From Desmonostoc muscorum LEGE 12446 (GTDB lineage: Bacteria; Cyanobacteriota; Cyanobacteriia; Cyanobacteriales; Nostocaceae): a stretch of 64,000 bases of DNA. The DNA lies in NCBI RefSeq assembly GCF_015207005.2, contig NZ_JADEXS020000001.1, forward strand, positions 7,277,001-7,341,000, in the 5' to 3' direction. Both the position numbers and the translations under genes were made by a program. Shown in pieces: positions 34,867-43,460 of the stretch (within the stretch, counting starts at the first letter, position 1; the number at the start of each line of letters is the position of its first letter). Under the pieces are notes generated by a model that was not told the origin of the DNA, ran no database searches, and saw only the letters and a list, made by a program, of their open reading frames with translations.

Positions 34867-35580
34867 ATGATGAAATTAGTAATGTTTGACATTGATGGCA
34901 CTCTTACTGAATCGAATAACCTCGACAATGAATCATATTTACAAGCATTATATGAAGTATTTGGTTTTTCAGAAGTATCAAGTGACTGGACATCATATAC
35001 TCATGTCACAGATGCTTGTATTTTAAAGGAAGTCTGTCAAAGTAAACTTGGTCGCATTCCTTCATCTAGCGAAGTTGAGGCATTTCAACAGCGTTTTTTA
35101 GAATTACTCATCGACGGTGCCGAAGCACACAGTGGAGTAAAAGCAATACCAAGTTCATCTGATATGTTGAAAAAGCTCCTTGCATCTTCTGACTATCAGG
35201 TAGCCTATGCTGGAGGAGGTTGGACAGCATCAGCGATATTCAAGTTAAAATCTGCTCATCTTCCCATTGATTATATTCCTTGTGCTTTTTCGGATGATGA
35301 CGAGTCGCGTGAGGGAATAATGGCGATCGCACATTCTAGAGCCGAAATCTATTACAATCAACTTTTCTCTGAAGTTGTTTACGTTGGTGATGGTGTTTGG
35401 GATATTCGTTCGGCTCACAAATCAGGATATTCATTCATTGGTATTGCCTCAGACAATGAAGCTAAAGCATTATTCAACGAGGGGGCGACTGATGTTTTTC
35501 CCAACTACGATGACTACGAGAGTTTTTTATTAGCCTTGAAAAAGGCTACAGGCATAACGAAAGGAGAAACCGTTTCATAA
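34867..35580 (+). CDS. HAD-family phosphatase
   Basis: 237 residues. Motif I FDIDGTLT (nucleophile Asp8, acid/base Asp10), a helical cap, and motif IV VVYVGDGVWDIRSA are intact. This is a small-molecule phosphatase of the HAD superfamily resembling phosphoglycolate/beta-phosphoglucomutase types. It overlaps the convergent amidase gene by 67 bp. A short fragment very similar to codons for LKEVCQSKLGRIP recurs at about 38884-38925. Confidence 0.85.
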   Translation: MMKLVMFDIDGTLTESNNLDNESYLQALYEVFGFSEVSSDWTSYTHVTDACILKEVCQSKLGRIPSSSEVEAFQQRFLELLIDGAEAHSGVKAIPSSSDMLKKLLASSDYQVAYAGGGWTASAIFKLKSAHLPIDYIPCAFSDDDESREGIMAIAHSRAEIYYNQLFSEVVYVGDGVWDIRSAHKSGYSFIGIASDNEAKALFNEGATDVFPNYDDYESFLLALKKATGITKGETVS

Positions 35581-36932
35581 GCTTTAGCTGCTTGTAATAC
35601 TAGTAAATCTCTGTATTTGGCAGCGACAATTTGTATACCTACAGGTAGACCGTTTTTGGTGAAGCCACAAGGTACAGAAGCAGCGGGTTGTTGTGTCAAA
35701 TTAAAAGGATAAGAAAAAGGCGACCAATCTCGCTGCGGATTGTCAATATATGACTGGGGTCTGTTTTGTCCCACGGGAAAAGCGACTGTAGGTAAAGTGG
35801 GAGTAATTAGCAAATCGTAGTTTTGGTGAAAGCGTTGCAGATGTCTGGCTAAAGCTTCACGAGCATCCTGAGCGCTGATGTATTCTGATAGAGTAAGGCG
35901 ATCGCCTTCTTTAGCAGTAGCCTGTAACCCTTCTTCAATCACAGCTTGTTGTTCTGGACTAAAGCTGCGCAGTAGCTTGGCTGCACCCGCTTGCCACAAG
36001 GTTTGAAAAATACTGCGGGGATTGGCAAAACCAGGATCGACTTGTTCAACAACGGCACCGAGTTTGGCAAAAACATCGACTGCGGCTTTAACTAAGGCGG
36101 CTACTTCGGAGTCAACATCGGCGTATCCAAAGTTTGGACTGTAAGCAATCCGCAATCCAGCTACACCCCGATTTAAATCTAAAGTATAGTCTTGTTGCTC
36201 ATCTGGTAAAGCATACCAATCACGAACATCAGGATGGGCAATAACATTTAATGTGACTGCTGCATCGGTAACAGTGCGAACAAGAACGCCAATATGAAAC
36301 AAATTTCCAGTGTGGGCTGATGGATAACCAGCCACACGTCCAAAAGTGGGTTTGAAACCAAACACCCCTGTTAACGCCGCCGGTGTTCTTGACGAGCCGC
36401 CGCCATCAGTACCGAGATGAAGTGTACCCATCCCTAATGCAGCAGCCACAGCCGCCCCGCCGCTACTACCTCCGGGAGTCAGTTCTGTATTCCAAGGATT
36501 GCGGGTAATACCAGTCAGGGGACTATCGGTGACACCCTTCCAGCCAAATTCTGAAGTTGTAGTTTTTCCGAGTAGTACTGCTCCCTGTTCCCGAAAACGA
36601 GCCACCGCAGGTGCATCTTCTTCCCAAGGTTGATTGGTGATAATCGCTTTACTTCCTCGGCGCGTTGGTAAACCCTTGGTTAACAGTAAATCTTTGGCAG
36701 TAAAGGGTATACCATCCACCAAGCCCAACGGATTTCCATTGAGCCAACGCGCTTCTGAAGCCTGGGCTTCAGCAAGGGCGGTCTTTTCATCGACGATCGC
36801 AAAGGCATTAACTGAGCTATTGTAAGCATTGATCCGTTCTAGGACAGCTTTGGTTGCTTCAACTGGTGACAACTGGCGATCGCGGTATAGTGATAAGAGT
36901 TCAGATGCAGAGAAATTAGCTATTTCTGACAT
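35514..36932 (-). CDS. Amidase (amidase signature family)
   Basis: 472 residues. The Ser-cisSer-Lys catalytic system is visible: Lys80 in FTAKDLL, a Ser in GGSSGGA (156/157) and nucleophile Ser180 in DGGGSSRTPA. Length and the C-terminal VPCGFTKNGLPVGIQIV are standard. It hydrolyses an amide; GatA function in tRNA amidation is unlikely since no gatB/gatC are near. The 3' end overlaps the HAD gene on the other strand, so the two cannot be expressed independently at their ends. Confidence 0.9.
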   Translation of the reverse strand: MSEIANFSASELLSLYRDRQLSPVEATKAVLERINAYNSSVNAFAIVDEKTALAEAQASEARWLNGNPLGLVDGIPFTAKDLLLTKGLPTRRGSKAIITNQPWEEDAPAVARFREQGAVLLGKTTTSEFGWKGVTDSPLTGITRNPWNTELTPGGSSGGAAVAAALGMGTLHLGTDGGGSSRTPAALTGVFGFKPTFGRVAGYPSAHTGNLFHIGVLVRTVTDAAVTLNVIAHPDVRDWYALPDEQQDYTLDLNRGVAGLRIAYSPNFGYADVDSEVAALVKAAVDVFAKLGAVVEQVDPGFANPRSIFQTLWQAGAAKLLRSFSPEQQAVIEEGLQATAKEGDRLTLSEYISAQDAREALARHLQRFHQNYDLLITPTLPTVAFPVGQNRPQSYIDNPQRDWSPFSYPFNLTQQPAASVPCGFTKNGLPVGIQIVAAKYRDLLVLQAAKAYETVSPFVMPVAFFKANKKLS

Positions 36933-36972
36933 AATTTGAGGTTTGAACTATTACGTATAGTTAGCTACATGA

Positions 36973-37221
36973 TTAAAACTGTACTTTTTGACCTTGACCT
37001 ATACAAAAAGGGCTAGCATAAGCGTAGCCTGCAAGTTCACCATTAATTTCGCAAACTAGCCAAGGCATTTGCTGTTGATAGCTCTTAATCCGGTTTTGAA
37101 ACTCCGTTTTGCTGGGTGGTTCTAATTCAAAGGAAATTGTAGTTTCCTGGACAATCGGTGCATAAATTTCCAGGATTTTTGATGCATCGTTTTCATCAGC
37201 TAGTCTGATTGTCGCCTTCAC
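36973..37221 (-). pseudogene. Truncated GNAT acetyltransferase (phosphinothricin-acetyltransferase-like N-terminus)
   Basis: 82 codons from a GTG at 37221. The N-terminal part of Pat-type acetyltransferases is clear (IRLADENDASKILEIYAPIV, ISFELEPPSKTEF, WLVCEINGELAGYAYASPF), but the reading frame ends before the acetyl-CoA motif A, at about half the normal length. The GTG overlaps the TGA of the upstream membrane protein (GTGA), so the original pair was translationally coupled. Probably inactive. Confidence 0.7.
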
Positions 37222-37664
37222 TGCAATACTTGCCTTCTGGCAAACCAATTAAATAATAAAGCTGTTCCCAATCCCCAAGCACCATTGACTAATAAACCTG
37301 TAATCATCGCGGCTGGTTTCCAACCACCTGCTATGGGCAGACCTTTCAATGGTGCAACAATAAACCAGGCAATCAATGTCGGTGCAACAGCACCAAATAT
37401 TAGCGCTGCTAACCAATAATTTTTGTTTACTTGCCAGCGTAGTGTCATCGTTGCCCAAACTAAACCCCAAATTCCTCCCCAGAAAGCACTTGAGAGCAAT
37501 TGCGGTATACCAAAAGGCTGCGTGGGTGTAATTTGATAGGCTGGACGTGGGGTAAAATTAATTCCATGTAGCAGCGCCAGTAAACCTTGGTGAAATACCA
37601 GCACTGCTAGAAAGCCAGCAACAAAAGCTAGCAGAAATTTGTATACTTCTGTTTTTTGAGTCAT
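37218..37664 (-). CDS. Four-helix membrane protein, unknown
   Basis: 148 residues with about four transmembrane helices (FLLAFVAGFLAVLVF; LLSSAFWGGIWGLVWATM; YWLAALIFGAVAPTLIAWF; AMITGLLVNGAWGLGTALLF). It is a conserved-looking small inner membrane protein of unknown function. Coupled by a 4-bp overlap to the truncated acetyltransferase downstream. Confidence 0.75.
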   Translation of the reverse strand: MTQKTEVYKFLLAFVAGFLAVLVFHQGLLALLHGINFTPRPAYQITPTQPFGIPQLLSSAFWGGIWGLVWATMTLRWQVNKNYWLAALIFGAVAPTLIAWFIVAPLKGLPIAGGWKPAAMITGLLVNGAWGLGTALLFNWFARRQVLQ

Positions 37665-37854
37665 TCAATAGCTTGCTTTTTGAGAACAATTTGTGATAAC
37701 TTCCTATTTAGATAAAATACGGTAACTCAATCAATTTACTGTATTTTGTTTCATAACTCAATCTCCCCACCCATGCCAAGCAAGGAGTACTGGGTGTCCA
37801 AATAAAGGGCGCACACCAGTACTCTTTGAGCAGCATTTCGGAATCAAGCTTTCC

Positions 37855-38745
37855 ATGCAAATTCAAACTGTTGGTATTTTAAGTCCGGGCGACATGGGGC
37901 AGGCCATCGCCGCTGTACTCAATCAACATGGATTGAAAACCATTGCTGCCTTAGATAATCGAAGCGAGCGCACTCGACAATTAGCCGCCGTAGCCAACAT
38001 CAAGGATGTCGGTTCACTCAAACAACTAGTGATCGAATCCGATGTGGTGCTGTCAGTGCTAGTTCCCGCGGCCGCCACAGAGGCAGCAGAAGAAGTAGCT
38101 CAAGCAATAGGCAGCGTTGGCAAAAGCATTTTATATGTTGATGCCAACGCGATCGCACCCCAGAAAGTGAGAAATATTGCCCAAATAATTGAATCAAAGG
38201 GCGGACAATTTGTTGATGCATCAATCATTGGCCCGCCTCCACGAGTTCCCAATCGCACCCGCATCTATGCATCCGGAAAACAGGCAATTGAACTCCAACA
38301 ATTGCGAGATTATGGATTAGATGTACGCGTAATTGGCGATGAAATTGGTCAAGCTTCTGGGTTAAAAATGTGCTATGCAGCACTGACAAAAGGATTAACA
38401 GCGATCGGTACAGAATTGCTGATTGCAGCCCACCGCTTAGATTTAGACCAAGAACTGTGGGATGAAGTGTCCAGTAGCCAACCAGAACTAGCAAAAATAC
38501 TTACTCGTTCCCTACCATCCATGACACCAAAAGCACATCGATGGGTGGGAGAAATGGAAGAGATTGCAGAGACATTTCAAGCGTTGGATTTGACTGAGCG
38601 GATTTTTCAAGGTGCAGCCGATGTTTATCGGTTGGTAAAAGAAACATCCTTGGGTAGGGAAACACCAGAAGAAAGCGATCGCGATCGTCCACTACCAGAC
38701 ATAATTACTACCCTTTCCCAAGAAGCTTTAAAACTTAACAGTTAA
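37855..38745 (+). CDS. 6-phosphogluconate-dehydrogenase-like NAD(P) oxidoreductase with DUF1932
   Basis: 296 residues. Rossmann start VGILSPGDMGQAIAAVL, a beta-hydroxyacid-dehydrogenase-type NAD-binding domain (1-165), and a C-terminal DUF1932 domain (about 190-265, GQASGLKMCYAALTKGLTAI). The family includes phosphogluconate and L-threonate dehydrogenases; the substrate here is not known. Single gene, followed by a MITE. Confidence 0.82.
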   Translation: MQIQTVGILSPGDMGQAIAAVLNQHGLKTIAALDNRSERTRQLAAVANIKDVGSLKQLVIESDVVLSVLVPAAATEAAEEVAQAIGSVGKSILYVDANAIAPQKVRNIAQIIESKGGQFVDASIIGPPPRVPNRTRIYASGKQAIELQQLRDYGLDVRVIGDEIGQASGLKMCYAALTKGLTAIGTELLIAAHRLDLDQELWDEVSSSQPELAKILTRSLPSMTPKAHRWVGEMEEIAETFQALDLTERIFQGAADVYRLVKETSLGRETPEESDRDRPLPDIITTLSQEALKLNS

Positions 38746-38781
38746 GCTCATGCCATCCCTAAAAACAGATGGTTGGATTTT

Positions 38782-38885
38782 GGGACTTCCAGAGAATAAA
38801 TTATCCCAAATTATTTGTACATTTGTAGGGGCGCACAGCTGTGCGCCCCTACGATGGAATATTTTTTTCCTTGGAAGTCCCTTAA
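38782..38885. repeat. MITE-like element, family 2, copy 3 with nested palindrome
   Basis: Ends GGGACTTCCAGAGAATAAAT and TCCTTGGAAGTCCCTTA, as at 34726-34826. In the centre sits a copy of the palindrome GTAGGGGCGCACAGCTGTGC..CCCTAC (38826-38853), replacing the GC hairpin of the other copies. Confidence 0.65.
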
Positions 38886-38925
38886 AGGAAATCTGTCAAA
38901 GTAAACTTGGTCAGATTCCTTTAGA
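38884..38925 (+). pseudogene. Scrap of a HAD gene copy
   Basis: The DNA encodes LKEICQSKLGQIPL, matching LKEVCQSKLGRIPS of the HAD phosphatase at about 35027-35066. It begins exactly at the end of the MITE-like element and runs into the end of the ariB-like gene. Confidence 0.45.
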
Positions 38926-39816
38926 TTATCTATCAATACGAGCCAGTAAGCGCTGAAATAGACCTTCTTGAGATAATTTTTCAGCATCAATACATGTTAA
39001 TAAGTTTCCTGCCAGAATCTCTGAATTGTAAGAACTCTTGATTTCTTTCCTAAGATAGGGTCTGATGTACCAATACAAAAGCTCAGTAAAATCATGTCCA
39101 TGAATTTTATATCGTATATCTATCAGTTCTTTTGCACGTAATTCTTCGAGTTTAGTTATAAATTTCGATTCCTGTGAGCGCTTATTATTGCTATTTAAAT
39201 ATTTAGTAATAAAACTTTTGAACTCGAACTGAATCTGATTATTATTTTTATCTAATTTACAACAATCACCAAATTTTTCTAGCCATGTCATATTTAATTC
39301 AAGTGCTTCATTGGTAGCCCTAATTAAGAATAAATCCTCTAATACCCTAGATACTTGATTAAGTACTTCCCTAGCTTTGGGCTGAGACAAACGTAGCCCT
39401 AAACGCAGGCATTTATCTAAAACAACCTCGTTAAATAGGTACATTTCAAGACAGGAATAATCAGTAAATAATAGTAAATCACACTGATATTCTTTGCTAA
39501 ATATCCAATCAAAATCCTTATCTGCGATGCATGTAATATGTAGAGAAGTTTCTGAAAATTTATCGTATATATATAGAGCAAGAGCAATAACACGACTTCG
39601 GTTATTGTCTTTTAATCCTAGTTGAAATAGTAATTGGGCAGGAATTTCAACTGTATCAATTTCATAAACAGCAAAATCTTGATGTTCTTTATGGTCTAAA
39701 AACCATTCTATCAATAGCTTATCTGTCCTACCTTCAACATATATATCACACAGATATGGTTCAAGTTCATATCTAGTTACAAGCTCGTCAAGCGTGCGTC
39801 GTCTTTGATTCTCCAT
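38926..39816 (-). CDS. ariB: DUF4435 protein, AriB-like (PARIS defence module)
   Basis: 296 residues, the second gene of a pair with the AAA ATPase; it starts 8 bp after that gene stops. DUF4435 features are visible: CDIYVEGRTDKLLIEWF with the acidic Glu, TCIADKDFDWIF with an Asp-X-Asp-X-Asp-like set, and FTDYSCLEMYLFNE. DUF4435 has a Toprim-type nuclease fold. In the PARIS system AriB is the nuclease released when AriA senses an anti-restriction protein; it cleaves tRNA and halts growth. Other AAA/DUF4435 pairs exist, so assignment to PARIS is by architecture. Confidence 0.65.
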   Translation of the reverse strand: MENQRRRTLDELVTRYELEPYLCDIYVEGRTDKLLIEWFLDHKEHQDFAVYEIDTVEIPAQLLFQLGLKDNNRSRVIALALYIYDKFSETSLHITCIADKDFDWIFSKEYQCDLLLFTDYSCLEMYLFNEVVLDKCLRLGLRLSQPKAREVLNQVSRVLEDLFLIRATNEALELNMTWLEKFGDCCKLDKNNNQIQFEFKSFITKYLNSNNKRSQESKFITKLEELRAKELIDIRYKIHGHDFTELLYWYIRPYLRKEIKSSYNSEILAGNLLTCIDAEKLSQEGLFQRLLARIDR

Positions 39817-39823
39817 TTCTGAA

Positions 39824-41176
39824 TTATTTCTCCAACTTCACAAGCTTAACGACATTGTTGTTGTACTGAGAAAGTAATTCAATTGAATGAGTAGCTAATA
39901 TAAATTGAACTTGGCTTCCTTTTGTCAGTTCAAGCAATGCACGAATAAGTTGACGCTGCCATTTGATATTTAGTGATATTTCTGGCTCATCAATAATAAA
40001 GATTGTTGCTTTATCTCTCGCGGTGAGAGTATTACAAAAAAGTAGTAAGAGTTGCTTTTCTCCCGAAGAAAGAGTTTCTGGAGATAATTCTTTTCCTTCC
40101 TCAGTAAATATTTTTAGTCCGTCTCTGACATGCAACCTTATATATTTATCACGAAAAAATAATTTATTGATTGTCGTTTCAAAAATAGTCAATAAACTTT
40201 GTGTATCCTGGAGAGCATCAAAACGTCCTGTTACACTATCTAAATAAGGTTTCAACACTCTTGATATAATTGAAGAATCAGTTTTAGTATTAGATTTTAG
40301 TATGTTAACAATTTTTTGAGTCTCTAATGGTGGCATTAACCCAAACCGAGAAAAATCTTTACTACGATCTTCATGGGCTTTTAGCTCACTGATTAGCATT
40401 TCAGTTGATTGTGATAATTCTTCTTCAACTAAACTTCCTGAAGTCTGAAGAATCCTTGTAATAATTTCTTCGTATATATTATGAACATTTGCTTCTCCTT
40501 GATTAGCTCCTTTTAAGGCTTGATCGCGAATCCATTCTTCAGTTCTATGAATAGACGTTTTAAGAGCATGTTTTCTATTTATACTATATTTATCATCAAG
40601 CGGATTACCAATATTTGATAATATCATTCGCCTTAATTGCCTTTCATCTTGTATATCTTCAGTTTCAAAAATATCACTATTTAAAACTCTATTATCGCCT
40701 AATAAAAATAAACTTAATTGAAGTTGGGAAATATTCTGATAAAATTCATATCCTGGGAGATAATCTTGTATTGCTTGAATCCTATTATCAGACTCAGCCT
40801 GAATATCTTCAGTAAAAATAATATTATTCTCTTGTGAAAGCTGAAGTCGAAATGAGCCAATTAAAGTCCCATTTACTCGGCTGGCAATAATACTTGTTCT
40901 ATCAGCAAGAAAGACTGAAAACTTGGCAAAAGGGGTTTTAGCTAAAAAAGTTCGATGACCGCGATGGTTACCTGTTGATAGCAGGTGAAATAAAAGTTTA
41001 AGGATAGTAGTCTTACCAGAACCATTGTCCCCATAAAGGATAATTAGTGAAGAATCTATGTGAGGATTATTATCTTTTTTTGCCAAACTATATGTATACT
41101 TACCAAAGAGCCGTTCTACTTCAATGCGAACTACAGATAGGGGAGGACTAGCTGTGTTTATATCGAGCATCTGCAT
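39824..41176 (-). CDS. ariA: ABC/SMC-type AAA ATPase, AriA-like (PARIS defence module)
   Basis: 450 residues; a second ATG at 41170 is an alternative start. Walker A is YGDNGSGKTTILKLLF near the N-terminus (about 48-63), the ABC signature is ETLSSGEKQLLLL (about 365-377), Walker B is FIIDEPEISLN, and the switch His is in ILATHSIELLSQ. Between them is a long helical insert without known motifs. This is the AAA_15-type ATPase that pairs with DUF4435 in PARIS. The first gene of a two-gene unit. The GC-poor, HIP1-poor sequence (38.9-41.2 kb) differs from neighbouring genes, consistent with a horizontally acquired defence island. Confidence 0.7.
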   Translation of the reverse strand: MQMLDINTASPPLSVVRIEVERLFGKYTYSLAKKDNNPHIDSSLIILYGDNGSGKTTILKLLFHLLSTGNHRGHRTFLAKTPFAKFSVFLADRTSIIASRVNGTLIGSFRLQLSQENNIIFTEDIQAESDNRIQAIQDYLPGYEFYQNISQLQLSLFLLGDNRVLNSDIFETEDIQDERQLRRMILSNIGNPLDDKYSINRKHALKTSIHRTEEWIRDQALKGANQGEANVHNIYEEIITRILQTSGSLVEEELSQSTEMLISELKAHEDRSKDFSRFGLMPPLETQKIVNILKSNTKTDSSIISRVLKPYLDSVTGRFDALQDTQSLLTIFETTINKLFFRDKYIRLHVRDGLKIFTEEGKELSPETLSSGEKQLLLLFCNTLTARDKATIFIIDEPEISLNIKWQRQLIRALLELTKGSQVQFILATHSIELLSQYNNNVVKLVKLEK

Positions 41177-41331
41177 AAAAAATACTGTTCCTTATTTCAA
41201 GAGATAGGGTTGTAAAATTTTAAATTTATTTTACTCCCCTAATTACATTTTATCGTTCAGTTAGATGGCAATTAACTCTTAAGTTACATTTAGATAAATC
41301 TAGCTGCAATAATTAATTGCCTTTGACTAAT

Positions 41332-42771
41332 TTACGCCTTAAACGTCAACACCGGACTCAACTGCGCCACAACATCAACCATTCCTGCCTCAACCTGGAC
41401 ATCAATCACAGACTGAATCGGTTTGTAAGCGGCTGGTGCTTCTTCAATGCGGCGTTCTTCACGCAAGGTGATGCAGTCTACTCCAGTTAATCCCAGTTCT
41501 GCCTCACTTTGGGATGCACCTCTGCGATTGAGGTCAAAGCGAGAACGAATTCTTCCCGCCCCATGTGAAGCAGAATTACAAAATGCTGTATTGCCTCTGC
41601 CCACCATTAAATAAGAATAAGCACCCATTGAACCAGGGATAATCACTGGTTGTCCTGGATGGGCGGGACAAGCACCCTTGCGTGTTATCCATCCTTCACC
41701 TTCTGGTAAAGTGATGTTGTGCGGTAAGTCATAAACTAGAGGTGCTTCGACATCTTTGTATACTTCTCGCAAACGCAGACGTAGTAGTTCCGCTAACAGC
41801 AGGCGATTGACAAAGCCATAGTTAGCGGCTGTTGCCTCAGCTTGCAGGTAACTCGCAACTAATTCGGGATGAGAAGAATTTGAAAGAGGAAAAATCTGAG
41901 AATCTGGGTATTTCAAACCTTTTTGCCAAGCCACCTTAGCTTTATCTCGCCACATTCCGCCGATGTACTTACCCACATTCCGAGAACCAGAGTGAATCAT
42001 AAAAGCTAGCTGTCCTTCGCGCACTCCCCAAGCATGGGCAAGTGTGCGGTTTTCGACTTTATCAACTCGCTGCACCTCTACAAAATGATTGCCGCCGCCG
42101 ATGGTTGCTAGTCCGCCATCGCGCACTAGTCCAGCATCGGGAACCAATTCTTCAGGCGCGAGTTTCCAGTCACCATCCATTGAACCACCTAAGAAGATGG
42201 CATCGCTTTCTTCGGCAAGTTGTTGCAAATCAGACTTAACTACACTCCCCATAGGGTGATCTAGCATGGCATCTAACCAACCCGGAACTCCGTACTGAAA
42301 TAAAGCTTGCATTGCTTGGGCAGTCATAGTTACATCACGCGTACCGAAGAAGTAATCCCCCTTCATCCGTTCTACGAATTGGTCACGCTTGGCGAGAAAT
42401 TCCTCGATTGTCAAATCAGCTACATGTAGACGCATCCCACAATTGATGTCAGAACCGACAGCACCAGGGATTACCTGACCCACAGTTTCTACAACTGAAC
42501 CAATGGCAACCCCTGCATCACCAGGATGAAAGTCAGGCGTAGCACAGGCACGACACACACATCCACCCGACGGGTGACGGACGCTTGCCAAATTCGCTAA
42601 CTGCTTCAGCGCCTTAGCTTCTACGGGTAAATCTTCCGGTATTAATACTTCTGCTACAGCAGCATCAGGATAATTAGCTAGGCGAACAGAATAAGTCTTG
42701 TTATTGTAAGTGACATCTAAACCCTGCCGCTGTAAAGCACGCAGGAGACGTTTTAAATTTTTTGGCTGCAT
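41332..42771 (-). CDS. rtcB: RtcB-family RNA ligase
   Basis: 479 residues. RtcB metal- and GTP-binding signatures are clear: ATPDFHPGDAGVAIGSV, GSDINCGMRL (catalytic-site Cys), GGNHFVEVQ, MIHSGSRNVGK, GSMGAYSYLMVG and the guanylated His in NSASHGAGR. Joins 2',3'-cyclic-phosphate or 3'-phosphate RNA ends to 5'-OH ends with GTP and Mn. A PARIS-like module, whose effector in characterised systems damages tRNA, lies directly downstream in the same orientation, but 150 bp away and without sign of an operon. Confidence 0.92.
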   Translation of the reverse strand: MQPKNLKRLLRALQRQGLDVTYNNKTYSVRLANYPDAAVAEVLIPEDLPVEAKALKQLANLASVRHPSGGCVCRACATPDFHPGDAGVAIGSVVETVGQVIPGAVGSDINCGMRLHVADLTIEEFLAKRDQFVERMKGDYFFGTRDVTMTAQAMQALFQYGVPGWLDAMLDHPMGSVVKSDLQQLAEESDAIFLGGSMDGDWKLAPEELVPDAGLVRDGGLATIGGGNHFVEVQRVDKVENRTLAHAWGVREGQLAFMIHSGSRNVGKYIGGMWRDKAKVAWQKGLKYPDSQIFPLSNSSHPELVASYLQAEATAANYGFVNRLLLAELLRLRLREVYKDVEAPLVYDLPHNITLPEGEGWITRKGACPAHPGQPVIIPGSMGAYSYLMVGRGNTAFCNSASHGAGRIRSRFDLNRRGASQSEAELGLTGVDCITLREERRIEEAPAAYKPIQSVIDVQVEAGMVDVVAQLSPVLTFKA

Positions 42772-42971
42772 GAAAACTCCAAATTAGAGTCTTAAAAAAG
42801 ACCCTTTGTTGTGAAGAGATAAGGAGACTTGGGTTCAGCAGCCGCGTCTCAAGGGGGTTATTTTCCCAGAATTGTGGGGAAAACAACAGATATATCACCT
42901 TAATAGCACACACTTTCATCCGGTGACAAGTTGTTGTAGCACATTGTATTTTTGAAACTTTTAAAAATCTC

Positions 42972-43003
42972 TAGACTCTCTAGCCAGCTGGAGAGTCTAG
43001 GAT
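42972..43003 (+). promoter_or_regulatory. MerR/CueR-type operator-promoter upstream of the copper chaperone
   Basis: -35-like TAGACT (42972-42977) and -10-like TAGGAT (42998-43003) are 20 bp apart, the over-long spacing used by MerR-family activators. The spacer is filled by a dyad, ACTCTC..GAGAGT around TAGCCAGCTG. A CueR-like copper activator is the natural candidate; no MerR gene is in the window. The rest of 42772-43112 has no gene. Confidence 0.6.
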
Positions 43004-43112
43004 AAATTCAAGGCGATTCTTCGGCCAGAAATCATAAATTTCTGGGATGTAAGATTAAGTCCCAGTCATCCAGCTTGGTGTGGCGAGGTTGTTTATTTTA
43101 TCCCGTAAATCT

Positions 43113-43307
43113 ATGACTTTCCAACTCACAGTTCCCAACATGGCTTGTTCTGTTTGTGCAAGTACCATCACCAAAGCACTTCAGGCAGTCGATGCCAATG
43201 CTAGCATTCAAGCCGATCCAACAACCAAGCTTGTCAGCGTCGAAACTCAAGCTTCAGAAACAGCGATTAAGGAAGCGTTAGCTGCTGCTGGCTATCCAGT
43301 CGGCTAA
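43113..43307 (+). CDS. atx1: Atx1-like copper chaperone (HMA domain)
   Basis: 64 residues from the ATG at 43113; an upstream GTG at 43080 would add eleven residues unlike the family. Single heavy-metal-associated domain with the CXXC motif NMACSVCAS (Cys12, Cys15). Length and the TFQLTVP start match the cyanobacterial Atx1 type that delivers Cu(I) to P-type ATPases. The ATPase gene follows in the same direction after a 150-bp repeat tract. Regulated, if the dyad at 42972 is functional, by copper through a MerR-type protein. Confidence 0.88.
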   Translation: MTFQLTVPNMACSVCASTITKALQAVDANASIQADPTTKLVSVETQASETAIKEALAAAGYPVG

Positions 43308-43311
43308 AGAA

Positions 43312-43455
43312 AGGGGAGTGGGGAGTGGGGAGTGGGGAGGCAGGGGAGGCAGGGGGAGAAATAACCAATGCCCTATGCCCTATGCCCTATGCCCTATGCC
43401 CTATGCCCTATGCCCTATGCCCCATGCCCCATGCCCAATCCCCAATCCCCAATCC
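43312..43455. repeat. Short tandem repeats: GGGAGTG and CCCTATG heptamers
   Basis: Several GGGGAGT/GGGAGTG units and then seven to eight CCCTATG/CCCCATG units, ending in CCCAATCCCC. The heptamers keep an open frame (reading MPYALCP over and over) upstream of the ATPase start, which would mislead automatic start calling. Confidence 0.9.
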
Positions 43456-43460
43456 CAAGT

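Noticed and set aside
43368..43460. Upstream start for the copper ATPase giving an MPYALCP-repeat N-terminus
   Set aside because: The extension is translated heptamer repeat; the family starts at the HMA domain, so the ATG at 43461 is preferred.
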